Of a stretch of DNA of 5,441 nt, positions 1 to 4,989 are shown in pieces. This DNA comes from Deltaproteobacteria bacterium (GTDB taxonomy: Bacteria; Myxococcota_A; UBA9160; UBA4427): positions 1-5,441 of the forward strand of contig DRKE01000517.1 in the NCBI GenBank assembly GCA_011051925.1, in the 5' to 3' direction. Under the pieces are notes generated by a model that did no database searches, was not told the origin of the DNA, and saw only the letters and a program-made list of their open reading frames with translations. The translations under genes were made by a program, and so were the position numbers. Positions within the stretch are counted from its first letter, which is position 1. Each line of letters opens with the position of its first letter.

Positions 1-2
1 AA

Positions 3-65
3 CGAAAGAAGAAACTGGACGAGTTGATGGACGTCTTCTCCCGCTTCGGTCGCGTCCGTCCCTGA
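3..65 (+). CDS. C-terminal end of an unidentified upstream gene (partial)
   Basis: Reading from base 3 gives about 20 residues, RKKKLDELMDVFSRFGRVRP, ending at TGA 63-65. Most codons end in G or C, as in the clear genes of this window, and the other two frames look poorer: one stops at once and the other reads on as low-complexity Arg/Ser-rich sequence. The terminator-like hairpin 13 bases after the stop fits a gene end. The tail is basic and amphipathic, but too short for any family to be recognised. The start lies outside the window. Confidence 0.5.
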   Translation, partial: RKKKLDELMDVFSRFGRVRP

Positions 66-78
66 ACCGGGACGAGGG

Positions 79-100
79 CGATTCGCTTCGTCGCGAGTCG
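79..100 (+). terminator. Terminator-like hairpin after the upstream gene
   Basis: CGATTCGC (79-86) pairs with GCGAGTCG (93-100) over 8 bp with one G-T wobble and a 6-base loop. It begins 13 bases after the TGA at 63-65. There is no proper T-run after it, only a pyrimidine-rich GTTCCTCC some bases on, so it may be a weak terminator or a 3'-end stabilising hairpin. Confidence 0.35.
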
Positions 101-336
101 TCGGCCGTTCCTCCGAAGAGCTCTCCCAAGGCGTCCGTCGTCGATGGATGATCGCCTTCGGCGATGTCTTCTCGTTCCATCGCTCATCATTTCCGTTTTT
201 TCCGTCACGATCGACGCGAGTCGAACGTATTCGGACACTACGCTGGGCTACCGCGGTGGATCCTCGTATTGGATCGTCGTCGTAGGTCATTCATGGGCTG
301 GCTTGACGTCGACTGGATGGACGAACCGGATCGGGT
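101..336. other. Non-coding leader upstream of the porin gene
   Basis: The stretch between the upstream stop and the porin ribosome binding site holds no convincing gene. The porin frame stays open back to an ATG at 164, but that extension is Arg/Trp/His-rich, lacks bacterial signal-peptide character and would bury the real signal peptide. A small perfect hairpin lies at 151-165 (ATCGCC, loop TTC, GGCGAT), followed by a weak pyrimidine stretch. No promoter with both a good -35 and -10 element could be picked out; TTGACG at 303-308 has no matching -10. Confidence 0.45.
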
Positions 337-345
337 GAGGGGGAG
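337..345 (+). promoter_or_regulatory. Ribosome binding site that favours a TTG start for the porin
   Basis: The purine run GAGGGGGAG ends 7 bases before TTG 353-355, ideal Shine-Dalgarno spacing. The in-frame ATG at 371 has only a weak GAG in front of it. This site therefore argues for the TTG start. Confidence 0.5.
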
Positions 346-352
346 ATCGGAA

Positions 353-1618
353 TTGCGAATCGAGACTCGGATGCGGGCGGGGGCCACGATCGTCGTATCG
401 GCTGTGCTGCTCGTTTGCGTGGTTCCCGTCGCTCAGGGCGATGAACTGAAGGATCTACGCGATACGGTCGACCGGCAGGGGGCTTTGATCGAGGGGCTAC
501 AGGGGGAGGTCGCCGATCTCAAAGAGCGGGAGGCCACTTCGGGAGGGGCCGGAAGACCTGCCGACGAGGGAGAGAACCCGACCGGGGTCAGCTCCGACTA
601 CGTCGACGAGCGCATCGAAGACTTCGAGACCGCGCCCGAGAGTCGCTTCATGATCAGTGGGTACGGAACGGCGGAATTCATCGGGACCGAGGACGCGCCC
701 GACGGATTCGGCGCGAGTTTCAATCCCGGTTTCCACTATCGCATGTCCAATCGCCTGCACTTCAATGGCGAACTCGAACTGGAACTCGGTCGGGAGCCCG
801 GGTTCGAGACCGAAACCGAAGTGGGGCTCGAGTTCTCGCAGATCGACTTCCTGTTGAATGACTGGATGGTCATTAGCGGCGGCTATTTTCTCACGCCCTT
901 CAATGCCTTCGGGCAGCGCCTGCATCCGAACTGGATCAACAAGATGGCCTCGAGGCCGATCCTCTACGGGGGGCAGGGGATCATTCCGGTCATCAAGCAG
1001 GTCGGGGTCATGGTCAGTGGAGGAGCGCCCCTTTGCTGCGATCGATCGAAATTCACGTATGCTGCCTATGCGGTCAACTCCCCCAATCTGCAAGGTGATC
1101 CGACCCTTCGAGACGAAGCGCTCGACATCGATTTCACGAGTACGTCGAACCTGACGAGCGATTTCGCCGGCGGGGGGCGGCTGGCGTTCCTCCCGATTCC
1201 GAACATCGAGATCGGCGGATCCTTTCAGGCGGGGAAGCTCGCGGGCAGCAACAAGCGATTCATGCTCGTGGGTTCCGATTTCTGGTACCGATGGCGGGAA
1301 CTCGAGATCCGTGCGGAATATGTCCGTCTGTCCCAGGAAGACTCGAATCCCGCATCGAACGGCTACTACATCCAGGCCGCCTATCGGCTTCGGGAGATCT
1401 TTCCGTCGTCGGAGAGCGTCTGGAGCCTGCTTGGCAGGGTCGAGACAGTCGTTCGCTGGGGCCAGATCGCGAGTTTCGATCCCAAGGAGCGGGAACAGCT
1501 GGCGGTCGGTCTCGTATTCTGGGTCTACGAGTCCGCCCCCCTGAAATTCACCTACGAACGCAATACCGGCGGAGTCAAAGATGATCGATTCATCGCGCAG
1601 TTCGCGTATGGCTTCTAG
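353..1618 (+). CDS. Porin-like outer-membrane beta-barrel protein with N-terminal coiled coil
   Basis: The product is 421 residues from TTG 353, or 415 from the alternative ATG at 371. A signal peptide (basic MRIETRMRAG, hydrophobic core VVSAVLLVCVVPVA, cleavage near AQG|DEL) directs export. Residues of about 30-60 are heptad-like (DLRDTVDRQGALIEGLQGEV), a short coiled coil of the kind seen before barrels in trimeric porins. A Gly/Glu/Pro-rich linker follows. From about residue 97 the protein alternates polar and hydrophobic residues as beta strands (FMISGYGTAEF, LHFNGELELELG, LEIRAEYVRL) and ends in AYGF, the terminal Phe signal for BAM insertion. The stretch around QIDFLLNDWMVISGGYFLTP and RLHPNWINKMASRPILYGG resembles a group of phosphate-selective-porin-like or uncharacterised putative porins; this comes from memory and was not searched. 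The substrate is unknown. CC at residues 228-229 is unusual for a barrel. The cytochrome gene starts 43 bases downstream, so the two are probably co-transcribed. Confidence 0.85.
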   Translation: MRIETRMRAGATIVVSAVLLVCVVPVAQGDELKDLRDTVDRQGALIEGLQGEVADLKEREATSGGAGRPADEGENPTGVSSDYVDERIEDFETAPESRFMISGYGTAEFIGTEDAPDGFGASFNPGFHYRMSNRLHFNGELELELGREPGFETETEVGLEFSQIDFLLNDWMVISGGYFLTPFNAFGQRLHPNWINKMASRPILYGGQGIIPVIKQVGVMVSGGAPLCCDRSKFTYAAYAVNSPNLQGDPTLRDEALDIDFTSTSNLTSDFAGGGRLAFLPIPNIEIGGSFQAGKLAGSNKRFMLVGSDFWYRWRELEIRAEYVRLSQEDSNPASNGYYIQAAYRLREIFPSSESVWSLLGRVETVVRWGQIASFDPKEREQLAVGLVFWVYESAPLKFTYERNTGGVKDDRFIAQFAYGF

Positions 1619-1661
1619 AGTGGTCGGGTCGCCTCCGGGCGGGATGGGCAGAGGAGACGAA

Positions 1662-2249
1662 ATGACGGAACGATTCGATCGATGCGATTGGAAGTCAGTG
1701 CTCTTCGGTACCGCGATCCTTGCGATGTCGATGGCGATCGTTTCCCCGGCCGTCGGGGCTGACGAAGAGAAGATCGACCTGGCACGCGGTGCGAGTCTCT
1801 ATTCCGACAACTGCGGTCGTTGTCACAACCCACGAGGTCCATCCGAATTCTCGGATGCGAACTGGCCACTCATCGTGACCCATATGCGCGTGATTGCCGG
1901 GCTACCGGGCGAGCAAGCCAGGGCGATCGAAGCGTTCCTTCGAGCGAGCAACAATCCGCCGCCAAGAAAAGTCGCACGGATGAAAGTCGAGGCGGCCGCA
2001 AGGATCTCCGGCGACGAACTGATCAAGACCTATGGATGTCAGGGATGCCATCGGATCGGCGATGCGGGTGGGACGATCGGGCCCGATCTGAACGGGGTCT
2101 TCTCGCGACAGTCCGAAGAGTGGATTCGCGTCCAGATCCAGACACCCAAGGAACACAATCCGAAGACGGTCATGCCCCAATTCGGTCTGAGTGATTCCGA
2201 AGTGGCGGCGATCGTCGATGCGCTTCGCGGAGCGGGAAGGGCCGATTGA
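1662..2249 (+). CDS. Exported diheme c-type cytochrome
   Basis: The product is 195 residues, starting at ATG 1662 with GAGGAG at 1651-1656 five bases upstream; an earlier in-frame ATG at 1581 lies inside the porin gene and would precede the signal peptide. Residues 11-33 form a signal sequence with likely cleavage at AVGA|DEE. Two heme-binding motifs are visible: CGRCH (51-55) and CQGCH (126-130). Likely axial methionines are M75 in the first half and M171 (VMPQFGLSD) in the second, giving two class I-like domains. The second domain has the classic IGPDL after the heme motif and ends in a helix (DSEVAAIVDALRG). The protein should carry electrons in the periplasm, with heme attached by the cytochrome c maturation machinery. 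The partner oxidase or reductase is not in the window. The gene follows the porin gene closely. Its last 80 bases are overlapped antisense by the tail of the broken - strand gene. Confidence 0.9.
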   Translation: MTERFDRCDWKSVLFGTAILAMSMAIVSPAVGADEEKIDLARGASLYSDNCGRCHNPRGPSEFSDANWPLIVTHMRVIAGLPGEQARAIEAFLRASNNPPPRKVARMKVEAAARISGDELIKTYGCQGCHRIGDAGGTIGPDLNGVFSRQSEEWIRVQIQTPKEHNPKTVMPQFGLSDSEVAAIVDALRGAGRAD

Positions 2250-2357
2250 CCCCGTTCGATTCTGTCCCGGTCGTGCCGGTCGAGAGATGCGCCTTCATCA
2301 GTTCGCGAAGGGCGTCGGGTCTGGTTCCTTCTTGGACCAGGAAGTCAATTTCCCGGG

Positions 2358-2371
2358 TCGAGTCGACTCGA
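2358..2371. repeat. 14-bp perfect palindrome
   Basis: TCGAGTCGACTCGA is its own reverse complement. It lies inside the C-terminal fragment of the broken gene, where it encodes part of TRVDST. With no spacer it would not form a stable hairpin. It may be a chance product of the TCGA-rich composition, though it sits close to the 12-bp duplication. Confidence 0.5.
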
Positions 2372-2384
2372 GTCATCCGGATTC

Positions 2385-2408
2385 CCTCGATGTAGACCTC
2401 GATGTAGA
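2385..2408. repeat. Perfect 12-bp tandem duplication
   Basis: CCTCGATGTAGA occurs twice in direct succession (2385-2396 and 2397-2408). On the - strand it adds four codons in frame, turning an expected CPLY-IEGIRM into CPLY-IEVY-IEGIRM. It looks like a replication-slippage event and lies within 15 bases of the frameshift at 2421-2424. Confidence 0.85.
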
Positions 2409-2420
2409 GAGGACAATCGT

Positions 2421-2888
2421 TCATCCCGAATGGCCGATCGAGCGCGCGAAGGCGACGTGGCAGCGCATATCTTCGACCGCCGCATCGACGTCGACGTCTT
2501 CTGCCAGCCGGACACGGACGCCCCCGGGGATTCCCTTGCCGTCGACCAGCTGACCCAGCAGCGGACATTGCGTCCCGATTTCGGGCGGAAACGCGCCACA
2601 CTTGGCTTCTTCGAAACGTTCCAGGAAACGCGCGCTGTCGAGATGTTCCTGTGCCAGCGCTTCGTGTCTTCTGGCATCCCTGAGGTGGCGGGCGCTCGGG
2701 TTGTAGCTGCTGCCGCCCCACGAATACTCTTCTTCGTCGCGATCGTCGTAGTCGCGCTTCCACCTTCCCGTTTCGGTGAGGTCGCCCGAATTCCGCTCGA
2801 TTCGTGTCTTGGGGTCGTATCTTCCTCGGTGTCGGCGGGCTTTCGCCGCATGGGCGTCGGCCCGCTGGCGATGCTGCTCGACACTCAT
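2421..2888 (-). CDS. Small cell-envelope protein of unknown function, probably disrupted lipoprotein (main reading frame)
   Basis: From ATG 2888 this frame gives 155 residues. The sequence is helical and rich in His, Ala and Arg: EQHRQRADAHAAKARRHRGRY (4-24), a charged linker with DYDDRDEEEYSWGG (46-59), then ARHLRDARRHEALAQEHLDSARFLERF (66-92). A Cys-containing segment follows: AKC (95-97), QCPLLG (107-112), GGVRVRLAEDVDVDAAVEDM and RCHVAFAR. I do not know the family's function. Codon third positions are G/C-rich in this frame, unlike the opposite-strand frames. The same frame continues upstream into a clear lipoprotein signal (2922-2990), so ATG 2888 is probably an internal methionine; it has no well-spaced ribosome binding site. 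The frame ends early at TGA 2421-2423, where the protein continues in another frame. It follows the 3010-3357 gene and probably shares its transcript. It is either a decaying gene or one carrying assembly errors. Confidence 0.6.
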   Translation of the reverse strand: MSVEQHRQRADAHAAKARRHRGRYDPKTRIERNSGDLTETGRWKRDYDDRDEEEYSWGGSSYNPSARHLRDARRHEALAQEHLDSARFLERFEEAKCGAFPPEIGTQCPLLGQLVDGKGIPGGVRVRLAEDVDVDAAVEDMRCHVAFARSIGHSG

Positions 2889-2921
2889 GTCGTCCGGCGC
2901 AACCCCCGCGTCGCGGAGGAC

Positions 2922-2990
2922 GCAGGCGGTCGAGAGAAGACCGAAAACCAGGGACAGGAGCCACGCCAGCGATCGGATCGGAACCGGTCG
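2922..2990 (-). other. Lipoprotein signal-peptide coding stretch without a usable start codon
   Basis: In frame with the 2421-2888 reading frame, the upstream codons read RPVPIRS, then the hydrophobic SLAWLLSLVFGLLSTAC, with Cys at 2922-2924 and VLRDAGVAPDD leading to ATG 2888. A basic n-region, a hydrophobic core and a lipobox-like STAC make a convincing SPase II signal. No ATG, GTG or TTG occurs in this frame from 2889 up to the in-frame TGA near 3105. GTT (2982-2984) and ATC (2976-2978) sit where a start codon would be expected, so a mutated start (for example GTG to GTT) is one explanation. Confidence 0.55.
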
Positions 2991-3009
2991 CGAGTTTCCG
3001 TTCGCGCCG

Positions 3010-3357
3010 TCAGCGCGCCTCCGCGGCGTGAAGCTTTGCCAATGCGTCGTATTCCTTCGCCATTTCTTCGTATTGCTTCGAGATCTTCTGACAATGCGCC
3101 CTCATCCTGTTCTGTTGGGTGATCTTGGCCGTACCGCGGTATGCACGTCCCATTTTCTCGTGTCGCCTGGCTTCGGAACGGGCTTCTTGTGCCTTGCCTT
3201 CGTAGTAGTGGGCGAGGGCCTCGTGTTGTCTAGCGGTTTCCGCCGTCCGGATCACGAACTCCTCGAGTGTCGCGTCGGCGCTGCCGTCGTCGGCGAGGCC
3301 GGGGAGGGGTGCAAGGGCGATCATGCCACAGAGCAGGGCGAGGGCGATTCTCGACAT
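3010..3357 (-). CDS. Small exported helical protein of unknown function
   Basis: The product is 115 residues from ATG 3357. GGGAG (3364-3368 on the - strand) lies 6 bases before this start, which selects it over a longer frame opening at 3465. Residues 1-22 are a signal peptide (MSRIALALLCGMIALAPLPG, cleavage near LA|DD). The mature part is predicted almost wholly helical and rich in Ala, Glu, His and Tyr: TARQHEALAHYYEGKAQEAR (41-60), SEARRHEKMGRAY (61-73), a short turn, then MRAHCQKISKQYEEMAKEYD (85-104) and ALAKLHAAEAR. This suggests a soluble antiparallel helical hairpin in the periplasm. There is one cysteine (C89) and no known catalytic motif. Its HEALA segment resembles one in the neighbouring 2421-2888 protein, so the two may be related. 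It is the first gene of a - strand pair and is divergent from the sigma factor gene, which makes it a candidate target of that regulator. Function unknown. Confidence 0.8.
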   Translation of the reverse strand: MSRIALALLCGMIALAPLPGLADDGSADATLEEFVIRTAETARQHEALAHYYEGKAQEARSEARRHEKMGRAYRGTAKITQQNRMRAHCQKISKQYEEMAKEYDALAKLHAAEAR

Positions 3358-3363
3358 TCTGTT

Positions 3364-3368
3364 CTCCC
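3364..3368 (-). promoter_or_regulatory. Ribosome binding site for the small exported protein gene
   Basis: On the - strand GGGAG precedes ATG 3357 with a 6-base spacer (AACAGA). It decides the start at 3357, immediately before a typical signal peptide. Confidence 0.65.
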
Positions 3369-3384
3369 GTATGCTGGTATGCTG
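3369..3384. repeat. 8-bp tandem duplication in the leader of the small exported protein gene
   Basis: GTATGCTG occurs twice in succession just upstream of the ribosome binding site of the - strand gene. It is probably a slippage product; a regulatory role cannot be judged from the sequence. Confidence 0.5.
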
Positions 3385-3511
3385 GTTCGTGCGAGATTCG
3401 GGTCTCGCGTCATCCAGTACCGTCTCGAGGCGGGAAGGGTGACTCGATATGTCGGAGAATCCCAAAGAGCACGGCCGTGGGACTTCGATCGGAACCCCGA
3501 AGCGAGCGGTG

Positions 3512-3540
3512 TTGACATGGGACTGTCTGTCACGATTCCT
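3512..3540 (+). promoter_or_regulatory. Possible promoter upstream of the sigma factor gene
   Basis: A perfect TTGACA (3512-3517) lies about 130 bases before the sigma factor start, in the 293-base divergent intergenic region. The hexamer 17 bases later (ATTCCT, 3535-3540) is a poor -10. GGAACC at 3491-3496 resembles an ECF-type -35, but no matching -10 was found at the right distance. This is a weak candidate only. Confidence 0.22.
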
Positions 3541-3650
3541 CTCTGGAAGGGGCGGGGCGCGTCAGATCGCCCGTTGACGCTCGCCGTGGCGGGCGGCAAT
3601 TGGCACACGACTTGCTCTCGCTGTCCGTTGCCAGGATCGGGGAGAAGCGC

Positions 3651-4211
3651 ATGTACCCCAGGAGAAGTCAGGAAGATACGCGAGACGAATCCGACGAAAG
3701 CCTGATGAGCCGATATGCTGCCGGAGACCACGAAGCCTTCCAGGAACTCTTCTCGCGGTATGAGTCACGTGCCTATGCCTACTTTCTCAAGAGAACCCAA
3801 TCCCCGGAGAGGGCAGAGGACCTCTATCAGGCGCTCTTTCTCCGAATCCATCGTGCCAGAGGGCATTACGATCCCGCTCGCTCGTTCGCGGCCTGGTTCT
3901 TCCAGATCGCCGGAAATCTCGTCATCGACGAGTGGCGCAGGGAATCCCGGACGCCGGAGGTGTGTCTTGGAGATCGTGATCCCGGCTCCGGCGAGACCTG
4001 GAGCGAAGAGCGCGTTGCCCGGAGGGAATCGTGCACGCGAATCCTGGGTGCTCTTTCGCCCGAAGAAGGCTACGTGCTCGTGTCTTCGAAGGTCATGGGG
4101 GTCGGCTACCCGGAGATCGCCGAGCATCTCGGGAAGTCGGTCGATGCGGTCAAGAAGATGGCGTCCCGCGCGACGGGTCGTGTTCGTTCGAGTGCTCTTG
4201 GCGGGCTATAG
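3651..4211 (+). CDS. ECF-type RNA polymerase sigma factor
   Basis: The product is 186 residues from ATG 3651, preceded by GGGGAG (3639-3644) with a 6-base spacer; an upstream in-frame TTG at 3600 lacks such a site. Region 2 spans about residues 17-97: SLMSRYAAGDHEAFQELFSRY, then SPERAEDLYQALFLRIHRAR (region 2.2, core binding), then YDPARSFAAWFFQIAGNLVIDEWRR (regions 2.3-2.4, promoter melting and -10 recognition). A variable linker follows, then region 4 at about 131-180 (LGALSPEEGYVLVSSKVMGV, YPEIAEHLGKSVDAVKKMASRA), the helix-turn-helix for the -35 element. There is no region 1 or 3, so it is group IV. The usual QETF of region 2.2 is QALF here. It should direct RNA polymerase to a small regulon and be held inactive by the membrane protein encoded next, whose gene starts about 50 bases downstream. 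The group within the ECF classification cannot be fixed from reading alone. Confidence 0.93.
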   Translation: MYPRRSQEDTRDESDESLMSRYAAGDHEAFQELFSRYESRAYAYFLKRTQSPERAEDLYQALFLRIHRARGHYDPARSFAAWFFQIAGNLVIDEWRRESRTPEVCLGDRDPGSGETWSEERVARRESCTRILGALSPEEGYVLVSSKVMGVGYPEIAEHLGKSVDAVKKMASRATGRVRSSALGGL

Positions 4212-4261
4212 ACACGATTTGCCGGGATCCATGGATGGGGCGAAGGGCGGCTGGAGTCGTA

Positions 4262-4957
4262 GTGGAATCGCAGGGTGAATCGACACCGGATCATCTGAGG
4301 GAAGGCGTGGCTTCGGGGATCCTCGCTTCGATCGAGCAGGACGTCGAACGTCGTGGCGGGTCGACGGCTCGTCGATTGGTCGGAGCCGGGGTGCTCGGAG
4401 TGGTGGGGACTCTCGGCGTCATGCATCTGGTTCTCGGACATCCCATGGGACACCATCCCACCTGGCACGCGTCCGCCGTCGCCGTGATCTGGTCGGGTAT
4501 TCTGATCGTCAGTCTCGCCGCCTACTTCCTGCAGATCCGAACGCCCTCGCTTCCCCTGGCTGAAGCCGCCGGCATCGGCGTCCTGGGCCTCGGGTTGGCG
4601 GGAATCTGCGGAGCGGCCTGCTCGAATCAGCATTTTCTCGTCTGGTGGGCCGATACGCAGGTTGGCGCCAGGCTTTCGGGGGAACTCGGTCCCGCGCTGA
4701 GTGCGAGTTGTTTCGGTCTGGTGGTGACGATTTTCATTGGTGCCGTCGCAGCCCTCGTATTCACGCTGTCGAATCGGGGGCGACCGATACGGCCCGTTCT
4801 GGCCGCGCTTGCGCTTTTCCTCCTGCTCGCGCCGGGAATCGCGCTTCAGTCCTATGACGTGTCCTGGGGTGTGTTCTGGCTCTGGCTGCTCGGAACCGCC
4901 GTGGGCGCGTATGTCGGGATCGCGTTGGGAACCCGTGTCGGTCGGCCGGTCCGCTAG
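4262..4957 (+). CDS. Six-helix membrane protein, probable anti-sigma factor (NrsF/DUF1109-like)
   Basis: The product is 231 residues from GTG 4262, which has GGAG (4253-4256) 5 bases upstream. An in-frame ATG at 4235 with a weaker GGGA is possible and would add nine residues. The N-terminal 37 residues are hydrophilic and helical (PDHLREGVASGILASIEQDVERR), suited to binding a sigma factor in the cytoplasm. Six membrane segments follow at about 38-60, 70-90, 99-120, 146-168, 177-195 and 204-224. This layout directly after an ECF sigma gene matches the NrsF (DUF1109) type of membrane anti-sigma factor; the assignment rests on topology and context, not on a search. With the N-terminus inside, the loop between helices 1 and 2 (HPMGHHPTWH, 60-69) and C116, C120 and H124 would face the periplasm, and C150 lies in helix 4. 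In Caulobacter NrsF two cysteines are needed for the heavy-metal response, so metal or redox sensing is a fair inference. An unrelated membrane protein cannot be excluded. Confidence 0.65.
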   Translation: MESQGESTPDHLREGVASGILASIEQDVERRGGSTARRLVGAGVLGVVGTLGVMHLVLGHPMGHHPTWHASAVAVIWSGILIVSLAAYFLQIRTPSLPLAEAAGIGVLGLGLAGICGAACSNQHFLVWWADTQVGARLSGELGPALSASCFGLVVTIFIGAVAALVFTLSNRGRPIRPVLAALALFLLLAPGIALQSYDVSWGVFWLWLLGTAVGAYVGIALGTRVGRPVR

Positions 4958-4975
4958 ATTCGATCCGTCCTACCT

Positions 4976-4989
4976 GCCCGAACTCGGGC
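4976..4989 (+). terminator. Hairpin after the sigma/anti-sigma genes
   Basis: GCCCG (4976-4980) and CGGGC (4985-4989) pair around the loop AACT, 18 bases after the stop at 4957. The following CTTGTCGGTT is only mildly T-rich, so this is at best a weak intrinsic terminator. Confidence 0.4.

Larger units (their letters stand above)
2170..2424 (-). pseudogene. Frameshifted C-terminal part of the small lipoprotein-like gene
   Basis: This frame picks up exactly where the 2421-2888 reading frame stops, at an ATGA overlap (TGA 2421-2423, ATG 2422-2424 on the - strand). It reads MNDCPLYIEVYIEGIRM, then VDSTREIDFLVQEG, then a helical PDALRELMKAH. The NDCPLY segment reads as a natural continuation of the upstream domain (CPLLG, MRCHVAFAR), so I infer a one-base loss near 2422-2427 split one gene. 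The piece carries an in-frame 4-codon duplication (YIEV/YIEG). After ELMKAH the frame runs on for about 39 residues of Arg/Pro/Ser-rich sequence antisense to the cytochrome gene, which is probably not native. The alternative is a separate, translationally coupled 84-residue protein, because ATGA overlaps are common start-stop junctions. Confidence 0.55.

Noticed and set aside
303..331. TTGACG as the -35 of a porin promoter
   Set aside because: No -10-like hexamer is found 16-18 bases downstream, and the site would leave almost no leader before the ribosome binding site.
497..1093. A 198-codon open frame on the - strand inside the porin gene
   Set aside because: It is an antisense shadow of a clear beta-barrel gene; the translation is Arg/Asp/Pro-rich without motifs.
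2430..3122. A 230-codon open frame on the + strand, opposite the two small exported genes
   Set aside because: It mirrors the - strand genes, has no domain character or signal, and the - strand frames carry signal peptides, helical motifs and a good ribosome binding site.
2776..3705. A 309-codon open frame on the + strand spanning two genes and the intergenic region
   Set aside because: It crosses three unrelated regions, has no recognisable domains, and overlaps the start of the sigma factor gene in another frame.
4031..4261. N-terminal extension of the membrane protein back into the sigma factor gene
   Set aside because: That part is the sigma gene read in another frame; a ribosome binding site and GTG at 4262 (or ATG 4235) give a sensible start after the sigma stop.
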